Notes: a model not told the origin generated them from the sequence alone. A stretch of 34,082 bases of DNA from Magnetovibrio sp. (GCA_002722175.1 PBKU01000046.1:1-34082), one strand, 5' to 3'. Counted from the stretch's first letter, positions 16,765 through 26,749 are shown. Translations and numbers: made by a program.

Positions 16765-18753
16765 GTGAAACGCAAAAAGAGAACGGCATTTAGCTCTGTA
16801 GAAGCTGACTATACTGCCAAGGATATTGAAGTCCTTGAAGCCTTAGAGCCTATTCGCCGAAGGCCTGGAATGTATATTGGGGGTACTGATGAACGCGCAC
16901 TCCACCATTTGGCTGCAGAAATACTAGATAACTCTATGGATGAAGCAGTCGCAGGTCATGCAACCCGGATAGAAATTGAACTAAATGAAAGTCTTACGCT
17001 AACCATTAGCGACAATGGTCGCGGAATACCCATTGATCCGCATCCAAAGCACAAAGATAAATCAGCTTTAGAAGTCATATTAACAACACTTCATTCAGGT
17101 GGAAAATTTAATGGGAAAGCCTATATAACTTCAGGTGGGCTCCACGGCGTCGGTTTATCTGTTGTAAACGCCCTATCCAAAAGCTTTTATATTGAGGTCG
17201 CCCGAAACCGAAAATTATATCAGCAAAGCTATTCAAGAGGAAAACCTAAAGGCACCCTAGAACATATAGGTTCCACAAACAATCGTCGAGGGACTGTTAT
17301 TCAATTCAGCCCAGATCTAAGTATTTTTGATAAGAACGTGACCTTCAGCCCACTTAAGCTTTTCAACATGACGCGCTCTAAAGCCTATTTGTTCCGAGGT
17401 GTTCAAATTCGGTGGAAATGCAACAAAAAACTTCTCAAAGGACATGACAATATACCCGAGAAGACAGAATTTCACTTTCCAAACGGACTCGCTGACTACC
17501 TAAAAATCGCGCTAAACAGCAGCGAAGCCATCATACCCGGTATATTTTCTGGAGAAACTAGCTTTTCTGATACTACAGGTCGTGTCGAGTGGGCGGTTTC
17601 TTGGCCAACTGTTGAAACCGGTTTTTTTCACTCTTATTGCAATACCGTTCCAACTCCATTAGGTGGAACGCACGAGCTTGGTTTTCGGAATGCCCTATTA
17701 AAAAGCATAAGGGGGTATGGGGAATTAATAGGCAACAAACAAGCCGCTCAACTTAATGCTGACGATCTTCTTGGCGGTGCATTTTCTATGCTTTCCATTT
17801 TTATATCAAACCCTCAATTTCAAGGTCAGACAAAAGAAAAACTGTCAAACGCCGATACCCAAAAAATTGTTGAATCTGCGGTTCGGGATCATTTTGATCA
17901 CTGGCTTTCCGCTGCTCCAAATGAAGCAAATACGCTTCTTTCTAATGCAATAGAACGAGCGGAAACTCGCCTCAGAAAACGTCAGAACAAACATACAAAA
18001 CGCCAAACTGCTACAAGACGGCTTAGATTGCCAGGTAAGCTAACGGACTGCGCACTGGCAAGCAGCGAAGGTACTGAACTATTTATTGTAGAAGGCGATT
18101 CGGCCGGAGGGTCAGCCAAACAAGCCCGCAATAGGACGACACAGGCGATCTTGCCAATTCGTGGGAAAATATTGAACGTAATATCTGCTACCACCGACAA
18201 AATCGCTCAAAATCAAGAAATTGCTGATGTTGTGGAAGCATTAGGGTGTGGTATGGGGGATCATTACAACGGTGAAAATCTCCGATATGAAAAAATAATT
18301 ATTATGACGGATGCTGACGTTGATGGCGCTCATATTGCTTCTTTACTAATGACACTATTTTATAAAGAAATGCCAGAACTTGTGAGCAATGGACACCTTT
18401 ATCTTGCACTTCCCCCGCTTTACCGCATAACTGCCCGCAATCAATCTGCATATGCGATGGATGAAGATCACAAAGAGCAACTAATAAACGGTATATTTAA
18501 GGGGACCAAAGTCGAAGTAAATAGATTTAAAGGCCTCGGCGAAATGCCGCCTAATCAATTAAAAGAAACTGCAATGGACCCCAAAAAACGGTCACTTCTT
18601 AGATTGACCCTACCTAACAAACTAAAAGAGATACCAAATAAGTCAAAAAACAACCCTAATGACATAATAAATCAGTTAATGGGTAAAAACCCAGAGCTGC
18701 GGTTTTCCTATATCCAACAAAACGCTCCCTACGTAAATACGGTTGATGTTTAA
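16765..18753 (+). CDS. parE: DNA topoisomerase IV subunit B
   Basis: ATPase subunit of the decatenating type II topoisomerase. The GHKL domain shows DIEVLEALEPIRRRPGMYIG, LDNSMDEAVAGH, DNGRGIPIDPHPKHK and GGLHGVGLSVVNALSK. The Toprim part has IVEGDSAGGSAKQARNR and DADVDGAHI. The C-terminus ELRFSYIQQNAPYVNTVDV is of ParE rather than GyrB type, and the length of 662 fits ParE. The start is a GTG at 16765, and the only upstream purine stretch is TTGGAAAA, so translation initiation looks weak. The upstream spacer contains a decayed gene; parE may have its own promoter that I could not define. Confidence 0.94.
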   Translation: MKRKKRTAFSSVEADYTAKDIEVLEALEPIRRRPGMYIGGTDERALHHLAAEILDNSMDEAVAGHATRIEIELNESLTLTISDNGRGIPIDPHPKHKDKSALEVILTTLHSGGKFNGKAYITSGGLHGVGLSVVNALSKSFYIEVARNRKLYQQSYSRGKPKGTLEHIGSTNNRRGTVIQFSPDLSIFDKNVTFSPLKLFNMTRSKAYLFRGVQIRWKCNKKLLKGHDNIPEKTEFHFPNGLADYLKIALNSSEAIIPGIFSGETSFSDTTGRVEWAVSWPTVETGFFHSYCNTVPTPLGGTHELGFRNALLKSIRGYGELIGNKQAAQLNADDLLGGAFSMLSIFISNPQFQGQTKEKLSNADTQKIVESAVRDHFDHWLSAAPNEANTLLSNAIERAETRLRKRQNKHTKRQTATRRLRLPGKLTDCALASSEGTELFIVEGDSAGGSAKQARNRTTQAILPIRGKILNVISATTDKIAQNQEIADVVEALGCGMGDHYNGENLRYEKIIIMTDADVDGAHIASLLMTLFYKEMPELVSNGHLYLALPPLYRITARNQSAYAMDEDHKEQLINGIFKGTKVEVNRFKGLGEMPPNQLKETAMDPKKRSLLRLTLPNKLKEIPNKSKNNPNDIINQLMGKNPELRFSYIQQNAPYVNTVDV

Positions 18754-18809
18754 TTAACTGAAATTTTGTTAATTATTTTATTAACTACTATTAAGTTATT
18801 TTTTAATGT

Positions 18810-19781
18810 TTAATAGTAATATACGGTTTTGTCAAGCAATCCCTTGCTCTCTTCTTTATCAAACATAATATTTAGGTTTTGTACTACTTGACCGGCTGCG
18901 CCCTTTCCAAGGTTGTCTAGCAAGGCAATAATGAGGGCTTGTTCCTTCTCAAAGTTTGCAAATACATGAATATGCATCTCATTTGTGTTGTTTAACACCT
19001 CAGGATCAATGCTCGTTATCTCCTTTGTTTTTGATATTAATGAAACAGAAACAAATTTTTTTCCTTTGTAGTGATCGCGAAGAACTGAGTAGATGTCGGC
19101 TGGGTTTGGATGCCCGGCTATTGCAAAAAGAGGTAAAGGGACCTGAACAATCATGCCTTGACGATAACGACCCACACTAGGCACAAACAATGGGGGGTGC
19201 AGAAGGCCCGACTGCTTTTGGATTTCAACAATATGCTTGTGCTGTAACGATAGGCTATAAACTCTGAAGCATTCTTCAGTAAAGCTAGAATCCTGAGGGT
19301 TTTCAAATGCAGAAATCATTGCTCGACCGCCACCTGAATAACCAGAAACAGCATTGATAGTTGCTGGGAAATCTTTTGGTAATAAACCCGAAAGTATGAG
19401 GGGGCGAAGAATACTTATTGATGCGATTGCATAACAACCTGGGTTCGCTATCCGCTTAGACTTAGCTATTTTTTCTAACTGCAACGAATCATATTCAGGA
19501 AAACCATAAGTCCACCCATCCATCACCCGATGGGCGCTCGAGGCATCTATAATGCGCACCCTATTGCTGCTGACCATTGATACTGCTTCTCTAGCACTTT
19601 CATCAGGCAAACAAAGTATAGCTACATCAGCACTATTTAGCGCCTCCTCTCTAGCCTTTAATGTTTTGCGATGTTTTTCGGGTAGACTGATTAGCTGGAT
19701 ATCAGTGCGCAAAGAAAGCCGATGCTTTATTTGGAGGCCTGTTGTCCCCACTTCTCCGTCAATAAATACTGAAACTGTCAT
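18810..19781 (-). CDS. argC: N-acetyl-gamma-glutamyl-phosphate reductase, type 2
   Basis: NADPH-dependent third step of arginine synthesis. The 323-residue length and sequence (FIDGEVGTTGLQIKHRL at 6-22 as the nucleotide-binding start) mark the short type-2 family. The catalytic cysteine is Cys116 in ANPGCYAIA, and VSGYSGGGRAMI follows. Later motifs (HxxEI and PSVGRYRQGMIVQVPL) are intact. In many alphaproteobacteria argC sits beside rpsI-rplM; here those genes are about 2 kb away with a MetF-like gene and a LysE-type gene in between. It converges with parE, with an AT-rich 56-nt gap lacking a clear terminator. Confidence 0.94.
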   Translation of the reverse strand: MTVSVFIDGEVGTTGLQIKHRLSLRTDIQLISLPEKHRKTLKAREEALNSADVAILCLPDESAREAVSMVSSNRVRIIDASSAHRVMDGWTYGFPEYDSLQLEKIAKSKRIANPGCYAIASISILRPLILSGLLPKDFPATINAVSGYSGGGRAMISAFENPQDSSFTEECFRVYSLSLQHKHIVEIQKQSGLLHPPLFVPSVGRYRQGMIVQVPLPLFAIAGHPNPADIYSVLRDHYKGKKFVSVSLISKTKEITSIDPEVLNNTNEMHIHVFANFEKEQALIIALLDNLGKGAAGQVVQNLNIMFDKEESKGLLDKTVYYY

Positions 19782-19889
19782 TTTCTTTCTAATCCAAAAT
19801 TAATAAAACAAACTATCTGCTGCAAATGATCCATAATTCAATCACCCTCCTGATTGATACACTTCGCTTTATATTGCTGAACGTTCCAG

Positions 19890-20840
19890 TTAATAATTAA
19901 CTAGAAATCCGTTATTATTTTTATCCATTGAAAAATTGCCATCAATCGCCGCATATATCCAATCACTTGATTTTTTTATCCCGCCTAACGGATACATGTG
20001 GACGCCAGTTAAACCGCAAGTGGGGTTCACCGTCCAATACTCTGCAAGCGCTACAATTTGCTTATCAGGGGCATTTGTCATCATTAATTTACTCACATTC
20101 TTTGATTGACGTTTTAAAAATTTAATTGAAGGACCGACACCGCAGGCTATAGCATAATTCAATAAAGTTTTTATTGAGGCTATTCCTGGAAGGCCAATTC
20201 GTACCGGCAGTTTATTCCCTTCACGCTGAATTGACTGATCCCATTCGATGATTGACTTAGCATCAAAGCAAAACTGAGTTATAATATATAGTTCTGCTTC
20301 TGTGCGCTCTGAAAACGCATTTTTCCATTTTAGCGCGCTAGTTACTTCTGTATCGGGAATATCAGGGCTCCCCTCGGGATGCCCAGCAACTCCGATTTTA
20401 CGAATATCGTATTTATCTAATAATCCAGTTTCCATTACTTGCATAGAGCTTTCAAAACAACCGATAGGTTGTTCTACAGCCCCACCAATAAGCAATAATT
20501 CATCAACATTCACCTCATTTTTCAGGTACTTCAATGATTCTTCTAGAAAAAATTTACTTGGTAAGCTCCGAGCCGCAATATGTGGAACTGGTATAAACCC
20601 CTCTTCTCTGAGACGTTTAGATGTTCTTAAGGTATCTTCATAATCGGAGCCAGGTAAGAAAGTTACATAAACCTTCGTCTCCTCTCTCAAAATTGTGTTA
20701 AAATTGCTGATTTTAGCGGCCGACAACGGGGTAACTTCGGTAGTAAAGTCACTTAAAAATTTTTGTATGTTGCTTTTAAATACATTGTTATTGTAATCCG
20801 TGCTTTGTGTCATCGCTATTCTCAGACTCCTAAACCTCAT
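19890..20840 (-). CDS. Methylenetetrahydrofolate reductase-like protein
   Basis: A roughly 310-residue TIM-barrel flavoprotein of the MetF superfamily that would interconvert methylene-THF and methyl-THF. The segments TTEVTPLSAAKISNF (the E-V-T-P form of the first strand), FIPVPHIAARS, DELLLIGG, KIGVAGHPEGSPDI, ELYIITQFCFDA and VRIGLPGIAS follow the family order. This divergent type is found in marine alphaproteobacteria, often in C1 oxidation of methylated compounds, rather than methionine synthesis alone (inference). The start is uncertain: ATG at 20840 or ATG at 20813; neither has a well-spaced ribosome site. It lies 108 nt upstream of argC on the same strand. Confidence 0.82.
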   Translation of the reverse strand: MRFRSLRIAMTQSTDYNNNVFKSNIQKFLSDFTTEVTPLSAAKISNFNTILREETKVYVTFLPGSDYEDTLRTSKRLREEGFIPVPHIAARSLPSKFFLEESLKYLKNEVNVDELLLIGGAVEQPIGCFESSMQVMETGLLDKYDIRKIGVAGHPEGSPDIPDTEVTSALKWKNAFSERTEAELYIITQFCFDAKSIIEWDQSIQREGNKLPVRIGLPGIASIKTLLNYAIACGVGPSIKFLKRQSKNVSKLMMTNAPDKQIVALAEYWTVNPTCGLTGVHMYPLGGIKKSSDWIYAAIDGNFSMDKNNNGFLVNY

Positions 20841-21065
20841 TTACAGCGTTCAACTAACATTTTATTTTAAGTACTATAATACTTCCAAATCTTGACATCT
20901 TCATCATATTCTTGAAAATTTGTCCGGTTTCGAACGAAATCATCGCCCCTGGTTTTTTGGGTAAATAAAGACAACCTGCTAAACTTACTTTTTGTAACAT
21001 TAAGTAATACCTATGAATCAGGTTATGTCACATCGTATTCTTAACATCTAAGGTAAAAATAATAA

Positions 21066-21659
21066 TTGTTTAACGAAACTTCTGTTGAACTGATACCTCT
21101 AGTCATATTTGTTTTGATAATGGTTGGAACACCAGGGCCAGCTAATCTATTGTTAATGTCTGGGGGGGCGAGCTTTGGTTTTCAAAGGTGCTTGCCTTTT
21201 ATTACAGGATTAATATTAGGAAAATCAATTCTGAATATTTCTATAGGGTTTGGCCTCGGCACCTTCCTAATGGAAAATAACGCAGTACAAATTTCTTTTA
21301 AATTAATTAGCGCGATTTTTATGATTTACCTTGCACTTAAGACGTGGAATAGAGTTCCTGCCAAAAATTCCGAACACCCAACATTCTCCTTGAAACAAGG
21401 CTTGTTAATCCACCCGTTAAGTCCAAAAAGCTGGGTCATGCTCGTGCTTGCTTGGACAGAATATAGTTCTAGCTATGAAACGTTTACCGTAAAACTACTG
21501 GTGTTATTTCTTGTTTTTTTCTTAATACAAATAACGTTCCATACTATCTACTGTATCTTGGGCGCAGTTATTGGAACTATTCTTAACAATACACCATATC
21601 TCCAAAAACTTATGACGTGCTTAACAATATTAGCTGTACTTATAGCCTTAATATTTTAA
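21066..21659 (+). CDS. LysE/RhtB-family amino-acid exporter
   Basis: A 197-residue inner-membrane protein with about six helices. The first helix is followed by the family signature TPGPANLLLMSGGASFGFQRCLPFITGLILG (about residues 22-52). The start is a TTG at 21066, preceded by AAGG at good spacing, so the gene is easily missed by ATG-only calling. The substrate is not predictable from sequence. It stands alone between minus-strand genes and converges on rpsI, with 45 nt between the stop codons. Confidence 0.85.
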   Translation: MFNETSVELIPLVIFVLIMVGTPGPANLLLMSGGASFGFQRCLPFITGLILGKSILNISIGFGLGTFLMENNAVQISFKLISAIFMIYLALKTWNRVPAKNSEHPTFSLKQGLLIHPLSPKSWVMLVLAWTEYSSSYETFTVKLLVLFLVFFLIQITFHTIYCILGAVIGTILNNTPYLQKLMTCLTILAVLIALIF

Positions 21660-21704
21660 ACATCACTTCTTGTCTTACTTGTAATATATTTCAAAGCAAC
21701 CGCT

Positions 21705-22187
21705 TTAGCGCTTAGAAAACTGAAAACTTCGGCGTGCTTTTCGCCTCCCGTATTTCTTTCGCTCAACAACACGGCTGTCCCTGGTCAAAAACCCCTTGGC
21801 TTTTAGAACTGACCGTAAAGCTGGTTCATAAAGAGTTAAAGCTTTAGAAATTCCATGACGCACCGCTCCTGCCTGCCCAGATAGGCCACCGCCCTTTACA
21901 GTGCATTTAACATCGTATTGCCCAACCCGTTCCGCAACATCAAATGGTTGATTAATCATCATTCGCAAAACTGGCCTTGCAAAGTAAGTTTCCAAATCCC
22001 TGCCGTTCACAATAATACGACCTGGACCAGGCTTAATCCAAACTCTTGCGACTGCATCTTTCCTTTTCCCTGTAGCATAAGAACGGCCAAGCTGGTCAAG
22101 TTTTGGATCAACCGACAATGAAGTGGCGTCAGAAACACCTTCAACGAGTTCAGCCAGATCGGAAAGTCCCTTGGATTCTTCGGGCAT
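21705..22187 (-). CDS. rpsI: Ribosomal protein uS9
   Basis: Small-subunit protein whose C-terminal tail reaches the P-site tRNA. The core [35 protein letters not shown] and the end [16 protein letters not shown] are typical; the 160-residue length includes an acidic/serine-rich leader of about 25 residues common in alphaproteobacteria. The start lies three bases after the rplM stop, so the two are translationally coupled. Confidence 0.97.
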   Translation of the reverse strand: MPEESKGLSDLAELVEGVSDATSLSVDPKLDQLGRSYATGKRKDAVARVWIKPGPGRIIVNGRDLETYFARPVLRMMINQPFDVAERVGQYDVKCTVKGGGLSGQAGAVRHGISKALTLYEPALRSVLKAKGFLTRDSRVVERKKYGRRKARRSFQFSKR

Positions 22188-22190
22188 ATC

Positions 22191-22655
22191 TTAAGTACCT
22201 CTGATATTTTTCGGGTTCATTTTGGCAATGTCTAAAATCTCAGGTTGCTGAGCCGCATGCGGATGTTCTGCACCAACATACACATGAAGTTTTTGCATCT
22301 GTTTTCGCCCTAAAGCATTTCGACTAATCATTCGCTCAACGGCCTTTATAATAACTCTTTCTGGATGCTTCCCTGTAAGTATCGCACCCATTGTCTTTTC
22401 TTTAAGACCTCCTGGATAATTCGTATGCCAATAAAACTTCTTATTATCTTTTTTGTTACCTGTTATTTCTACTTTTTCAGCATTGATAATGACAATATGA
22501 TCCCCACAATCAATATTTGGTGAAAAAATAACTTTATGTTTTCCACGAAGTCGATACGCTACTAACGAAGCTAGCCGACCAAGAACAATGCCCTCGGCAT
22601 CAATAAGAACCCATTTTCGCTCGATGTCACCCGGCTTAGCTGCGTAAGTCTTCAT
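22191..22655 (-). CDS. rplM: Ribosomal protein uL13
   Basis: Early-assembly large-subunit protein. The 154 residues contain [17 protein letters not shown] near 14-30, the [22 protein letters not shown] stretch, [11 protein letters not shown], and [21 protein letters not shown], all standard. It is the first gene of the rplM-rpsI pair. AAGG about seven bases before the ATG at 22655 serves as ribosome site. Confidence 0.97.
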   Translation of the reverse strand: MKTYAAKPGDIERKWVLIDAEGIVLGRLASLVAYRLRGKHKVIFSPNIDCGDHIVIINAEKVEITGNKKDNKKFYWHTNYPGGLKEKTMGAILTGKHPERVIIKAVERMISRNALGRKQMQKLHVYVGAEHPHAAQQPEILDIAKMNPKNIRGT

Positions 22656-22808
22656 ACTGGAGCCTTCAAATTATCGTTTATTACGACTTTTACATAAATA
22701 GTGAAAACTATATTGAAAGGCTCTGTATTCGAATGAAACTAATAAGTCAACATAAATTTTTCTTTAAAAATCATATGCTTAATATATTGGTATCTGAATA
22801 CCATAATT

Positions 22809-23234
22809 TCACCTCGCCACTACGGGAGGGACCGAATAGGTTCCAGTAGCGTGCGCTACTGGTGCATCCTGACCTGCTGAAAAAATTTTTGTCTCAATTA
22901 CTATTAACCTTTTACCCAGTTTTAAAAGTGATCCATTAGCTTTCATATCTCCAGCTCTAGGGCGAGAAAGAAAATTAATATTAAAGTTAGTTGTAACGGC
23001 TAATTTAACTATACCTATGGCACTCAAGACAACCGCATACATAGTAGCATCTGCAAGTGCCATCATTGTCGGACCAGAAATCGTTCCACCAGGGCGAAGC
23101 ATGTTTTCCTTAAATTTTATGATAAGCACTGCTTTACCAAAATTCATATCAACACAACTCATGCCAACATCAGATGCCCAGGGGAGTTCCCTCGCGATAA
23201 TTGCATTAAAATCATCTGCTGTTGTTTTAGACAT
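22809..23234 (-). CDS. PaaI-type hotdog thioesterase
   Basis: A 141-residue acyl-CoA thioesterase-like protein. The hotdog helix region LRPGGTISGPTMMALADATMYAVVLS has the ISGPxxMALAD pattern of the PaaI/YdiI group, and VTTNFNINFLSRPRAGD follows as the second conserved block. The start at 23234 (MSKTTADDF) is supported by AAGGAG; an upstream in-frame TTG at 23279 has none. It lies upstream of rplM with a 153-nt gap, on the same strand. The acyl substrate is unknown. Confidence 0.85.
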   Translation of the reverse strand: MSKTTADDFNAIIARELPWASDVGMSCVDMNFGKAVLIIKFKENMLRPGGTISGPTMMALADATMYAVVLSAIGIVKLAVTTNFNINFLSRPRAGDMKANGSLLKLGKRLIVIETKIFSAGQDAPVAHATGTYSVPPVVAR

Positions 23235-23606
23235 GTACTCCTTAATAATAACCCATTTATAAAGAATGGAAAGAAGCAAAAAAACTTACACTAAATTGCA
23301 GGGTCTATTCCCCATCTGGTGGAGAAAATGCATTACTCATTTTACCCGGACACTTTTCAATCAAGCTAGTTTGTAGGTATAGAAATTGATTAATCAAGAC
23401 TTAAAAACACTGTCATTGATGAAACCAATTTAGGGTTAAATATTTGTAACAATTTCCCAATGCACTTAAAGAGCACGTCTAGGTAACGTTGATAATTTAA
23501 ACTATATTAAATTAGTTTTCTTCCTGCTAACAGGGCATTATCTGAAGACGAAGCCTTGGAGCTATATTTATAAACTTCGAGAAAGAATCTTAGAAAAGAA
23601 AAAAGA
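23235..23606. other. Intergenic region between divergent thioesterase and EamA genes
   Basis: About 370 nt with no gene, RNA or clear promoter recognised. It must contain the start signals for both divergent genes. Confidence 0.45.
23238..23243 (-). promoter_or_regulatory. Shine-Dalgarno that selects the thioesterase start
   Basis: AAGGAG on the minus strand, three bases before the ATG at 23234. It removes a 15-residue hydrophobic leader that a longer reading from 23279 would add. Confidence 0.6.
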
Positions 23607-24512
23607 ATGAACTTCAGTACTTTAAAGGGAAATATTCTAGCAATTTTAAGTATTGCCCTATGGGGACTGTGTTTCCCTGTTACAGAGCTGCTTTTGGAGC
23701 ATTGGCATCCTATCCTTTTAACAGCCGCGCGCCTTCTAAGCGGCTCTATTTGTGTTCTTATAATATTGCTTTTAACAAGAAGGTTGCATGAGTTAAGAGA
23801 GGTCCCATGGGGTTCTGCCTGGTTTATCGGGGCAGTTGGGGTTGGAGCCGGTACAATTCTTCTCGTCTGGGGACAAGATTTATCAAACCAAGTTACTGCC
23901 GCTATTTTAACGACAACGCTACCGATAATTTCTTTAGTATTAGGTGTGCGTGCTAGGGACGAAAAATTTAATATGTGGCTACTTACAGGTATTTTCCTTT
24001 CCATTGCTGGTGGAATATTAGCTAGCCCTGCATTCACTGAAAAAAATGTTGTTTTTCATGGAGGGGAGCTTTTAGTTCTTAGTGCTACTATCTTATATGC
24101 ATGGTATTCCCGATGCTGTGTATTTACGCTCTCACACCTTTCAGGATTCACAACAACATGCGTTACCTTAGGAACTGGTGGTATTACAGTCTTAGGTATA
24201 GGCCTTGGAAGTATAGCTCTGGGGCTAATACCCCAGACTTTTGACCTGTCCACACAATCTCTTGTACTGATCATCATTCTTGGGACTGGAGGGGTAGGAA
24301 TCTCCACTGCCCTCTGGATAATTGCAACACGAACGATCGGCGTCACTCTTGCTGCTTTTTATGTTAATTTGTCGCCATTCTTTGTTATGATTGCGAGTAT
24401 TGTCATAGGCGGAGAATTAATGCTAGTACAATTCTTAGCAGCTTTAATAGTTGTAACGGCTGCACTGATTGCACAATACCCAAGATTGGGTAAAAGATCC
24501 GTAGGAACTTGA
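23607..24512 (+). CDS. EamA/DMT-family transporter
   Basis: A 301-residue inner-membrane protein with ten predicted helices in two EamA repeats, one from about residue 8 and one from about 150. The first has ILSIALWGLCFPVTELLLEHWHPILLTAARLLSG, the classic WGxxFPxxxxxL...P...AxRxxxA start. The second half has VFHGGELLVLSATILYAWYSRC and TTTLPIISLVLG/LSPFFVMIASIVIGGE, the matching proline-containing helix ends. The substrate is unknown; many members export amino acids or other metabolites. It stands alone and converges with the MerR gene. Confidence 0.88.
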   Translation: MNFSTLKGNILAILSIALWGLCFPVTELLLEHWHPILLTAARLLSGSICVLIILLLTRRLHELREVPWGSAWFIGAVGVGAGTILLVWGQDLSNQVTAAILTTTLPIISLVLGVRARDEKFNMWLLTGIFLSIAGGILASPAFTEKNVVFHGGELLVLSATILYAWYSRCCVFTLSHLSGFTTTCVTLGTGGITVLGIGLGSIALGLIPQTFDLSTQSLVLIIILGTGGVGISTALWIIATRTIGVTLAAFYVNLSPFFVMIASIVIGGELMLVQFLAALIVVTAALIAQYPRLGKRSVGT

Positions 24513-24710
24513 AACACGGGGCCGAAACATTACGGGTAAGGATTAAAAAAATCGATTGAAGATAAACCCAATTAGTATTTCTCGAAATCGCACTATTAGT
24601 TGGTTAATTCAAAACAACTAAGGCCCCTGGATTAGCCAAGATAGAACAACCACGCGGTTAATAAATTCATCAGTTAAATTACCGGTGAGCAACACTGTCT
24701 TTTAATTAAG

Positions 24711-25034
24711 TTAATGGACCTTTTTACTCAACAATTTGTAATATTCCTGTCCACGGTTTTGCAATTCTTTAAGGGGTACTTTAATATCTTTCAGTTTCAA
24801 TATTAATGAGTTCTCATGAGAATGAATAACTCTAATTAGCTGCTGTAATTGCTTAACTTCTGCTGGCTCTGTATCATACAAATCTATAATTTCAAGAATT
24901 TCTAGCAATGAAAAACCAGGGCGTTTCCCGTCACGCTTTGGAAATAAAAGTCTCTTGTCTTCATAAAAACATACAGTACGAGTTGTAATCCCAAATTCCC
25001 GAGATAGATCTGAAATAGAAAATACTTTCCCCAT
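24711..25034 (-). CDS. MerR-family regulator with internal deletion in the DNA-binding domain
   Basis: The 107 residues begin with a clear MerR helix-turn-helix (FSISDLSREFGITTRTVCFYEDKRLLFPKRDG, residues 5-36) and end with the KRPGFSLLEILEIIDLYD helix and coiled-coil. In intact relatives the KRDG is followed by a wing and second helix of roughly 20 residues (RRIYSxxDRxRLxLILRGKRLGFSL) that is missing here; the two ends join at about nt 24915-24930 without a frameshift. The usual arginine in TIRFYE is also Cys22. DNA binding is therefore probably impaired. Relatives of this kind regulate fatty-acid or branched-chain amino-acid breakdown (LiuR-like), which is inference. An operator-like repeat lies 21 nt upstream. 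Confidence 0.75.
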   Translation of the reverse strand: MGKVFSISDLSREFGITTRTVCFYEDKRLLFPKRDGKRPGFSLLEILEIIDLYDTEPAEVKQLQQLIRVIHSHENSLILKLKDIKVPLKELQNRGQEYYKLLSKKVH

Positions 25035-25378
25035 AAACTAATAATTTACTTAACCTTAACGTCACGTAAAGACAAACGCGTCAACAAAATTATTGATTTA
25101 TAGCGCTCAACAACTTAGCTCTAGTAGAAGACTAAAATAGGCTATATACGTTTATATTAATATATTAGTGCTGATTATTAGCGCTATAACAAATTAAATC
25201 TTACATTAGACCCATTTTAACCGTCGGTAAGGATAAAAAGTAATGCTAAACGGGACAAATCCTAATAAGTATTAGCCATCCTTTTACCTCGAATATATTT
25301 AAATACGTGAACTGGCCAATTTTATAAACACCCGACAATGATTAGATAAGATTTGAATCACAATTAAAGGACTGGCTT
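25035..25378. other. Intergenic region between divergent merR-like gene and trmFO
   Basis: About 340 nt, AT-rich. It holds the operator candidate at 25055-25071; no other gene, RNA or clear promoter was recognised. Confidence 0.45.
25055..25071. promoter_or_regulatory. LiuR/MerR-type operator candidate
   Basis: CTTAACGT-C-ACGTAAAG: inverted arms matching at 7 of 8 positions around one base, 21 nt upstream of the MerR start. TTACG/CGTAA palindromes of this type are recalled for LiuR-like MerR regulators of acyl-CoA degradation. Position suggests autoregulation. I found no second good copy in the window. Confidence 0.45.
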
Positions 25379-26749
25379 TTGATAACAGAGCGCTATGGCG
25401 AACAGGTGCATGTAATTGGTGGTGGTCTTGCTGGGTCGGAAGCAGTATGGCAGCTTGTAAAAGCAGGTGTACCAGCGATTCTGCACGAAATGAGGCCAAC
25501 TTGCAAAACTGAGGTTCATGCTACTGATATGCTAGCTGAACTGGTATGCTCTAATTCTCTGCGGTCAGATGACCCATATTATAACGCCGTCGGCCTTCTG
25601 CATCAAGAAATGCGACTTTCCGATTCACTAATCATGAAAGCAGCTGACCAGGCTAAGATTCCAGCAGGCGGTGCTCTTGCCGTAGATCGAAACGATTTTT
25701 CTAGTTTTGTCACTGAGACTCTAGAAACTCAAAAACTGCTTAAAATTCGTCGGGAAGAAATTTCTGTACTATCTCCACCCGACTGGAAAAGCATTGTTAT
25801 TGCAACGGGCCCCCTAACATCTCCAACACTAGCAAAATCTATTCGTTCAGCAACAAATGAAAATTCATTAGCCTTTTTTGATGCAATTGCACCAATTATT
25901 TATAAAGACAGCATCAACTTTAATGTGGCATGGTTTCAATCACGCTACGACAAAGGCGATGGAAAAGATTATATTAATTTGCCAATGCAGAAAGAAGAAT
26001 ATGATAAATTCATATTTGAATTAATAAGTGCAGAAAAAACTGAATTTAAAGAATGGGAAAAGAATACGCCATATTTTGAAGGCTGCCTCCCGATTGAAAT
26101 AATGGCTGATCGCGGGCACAAAACATTAGCGTATGGCCCCATGAAGCCCGTAGGTCTAACCAACCCCAAAGATCCTGACAAAAAGCCCTATGCTGTTGTT
26201 CAACTCCGCCAAGACAACAAGAGCGGTACTCTTTTCAACATGGTAGGATTTCAAACTAAGCTTAAATTCCATGAACAAAAGCGTATATTCAAAATGATAC
26301 CAGGACTAGAAGCAGCTAAATTTGCCCGCCTTGGTGGCCTCCATCGCAACACATTCCTCAATAGTCCCCAATTGCTAGATGCAACACTGCGCTTAAAAAC
26401 AATTCCTAGAATTCGATTTGCCGGCCAAATAACTGGTTGTGAAGGTTACGTTGAGAGTGCAGCTATAGGGTTAATTGCTGGTCGATTTGCCGCAGCTGAG
26501 ATACTAGGAATCCCAATTTCCCTTCCACCTATAACAACCGCTCTTGGTGCACTCCTGAATTATATCACTGGTGGCGCAATAACTACCAACTACCAACCAA
26601 TGAACATTAATTTTGGGTTGTTGCCACCTCTCAAAAATAAAAGTTGCCATCTAAAAGGACGTGAACGCAAAAAAGCACTGAGCGAGCGAGCACTATCTGA
26701 TCTGTGTAAATGGCTAAAAAGTAGTGGGCTTACTTGCACTTCCTCCTGA
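25379..26749 (+). CDS. trmFO: Folate-dependent tRNA (uracil-54-C5) methyltransferase TrmFO
   Basis: FAD enzyme that makes m5U54 in tRNA using methylene-THF as carbon source. The 456-residue product opens with the dinucleotide-binding fold [15 protein letters not shown] (12-26), followed by [14 protein letters not shown], the catalytic-region cysteine Cys57 in [34 protein letters not shown], and near the C-terminus [22 protein letters not shown], all hallmarks of the family. The start is a TTG at 25379 with AAAGGA eight bases upstream; no ATG fits the conserved N-terminus. It stands alone with 434 nt of non-coding DNA downstream. Confidence 0.96.
   Translation: MITERYGEQVHVIGGGLAGSEAVWQLVKAGVPAILHEMRPTCKTEVHATDMLAELVCSNSLRSDDPYYNAVGLLHQEMRLSDSLIMKAADQAKIPAGGALAVDRNDFSSFVTETLETQKLLKIRREEISVLSPPDWKSIVIATGPLTSPTLAKSIRSATNENSLAFFDAIAPIIYKDSINFNVAWFQSRYDKGDGKDYINLPMQKEEYDKFIFELISAEKTEFKEWEKNTPYFEGCLPIEIMADRGHKTLAYGPMKPVGLTNPKDPDKKPYAVVQLRQDNKSGTLFNMVGFQTKLKFHEQKRIFKMIPGLEAAKFARLGGLHRNTFLNSPQLLDATLRLKTIPRIRFAGQITGCEGYVESAAIGLIAGRFAAAEILGIPISLPPITTALGALLNYITGGAITTNYQPMNINFGLLPPLKNKSCHLKGRERKKALSERALSDLCKWLKSSGLTCTSS

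Noticed and set aside
20892..20939. TTGACA followed by a TTTCG-AA-CGAAA palindrome upstream of the LysE gene
   Set aside because: No matching -10 box at the proper distance (AAAATT), and the palindrome arms are only five bases.
23507..24037. 176-residue minus-strand frame opposite the EamA gene
   Set aside because: It is the antisense shadow of a clear ten-helix transporter; rich in Pro/Thr/Arg without any domain.
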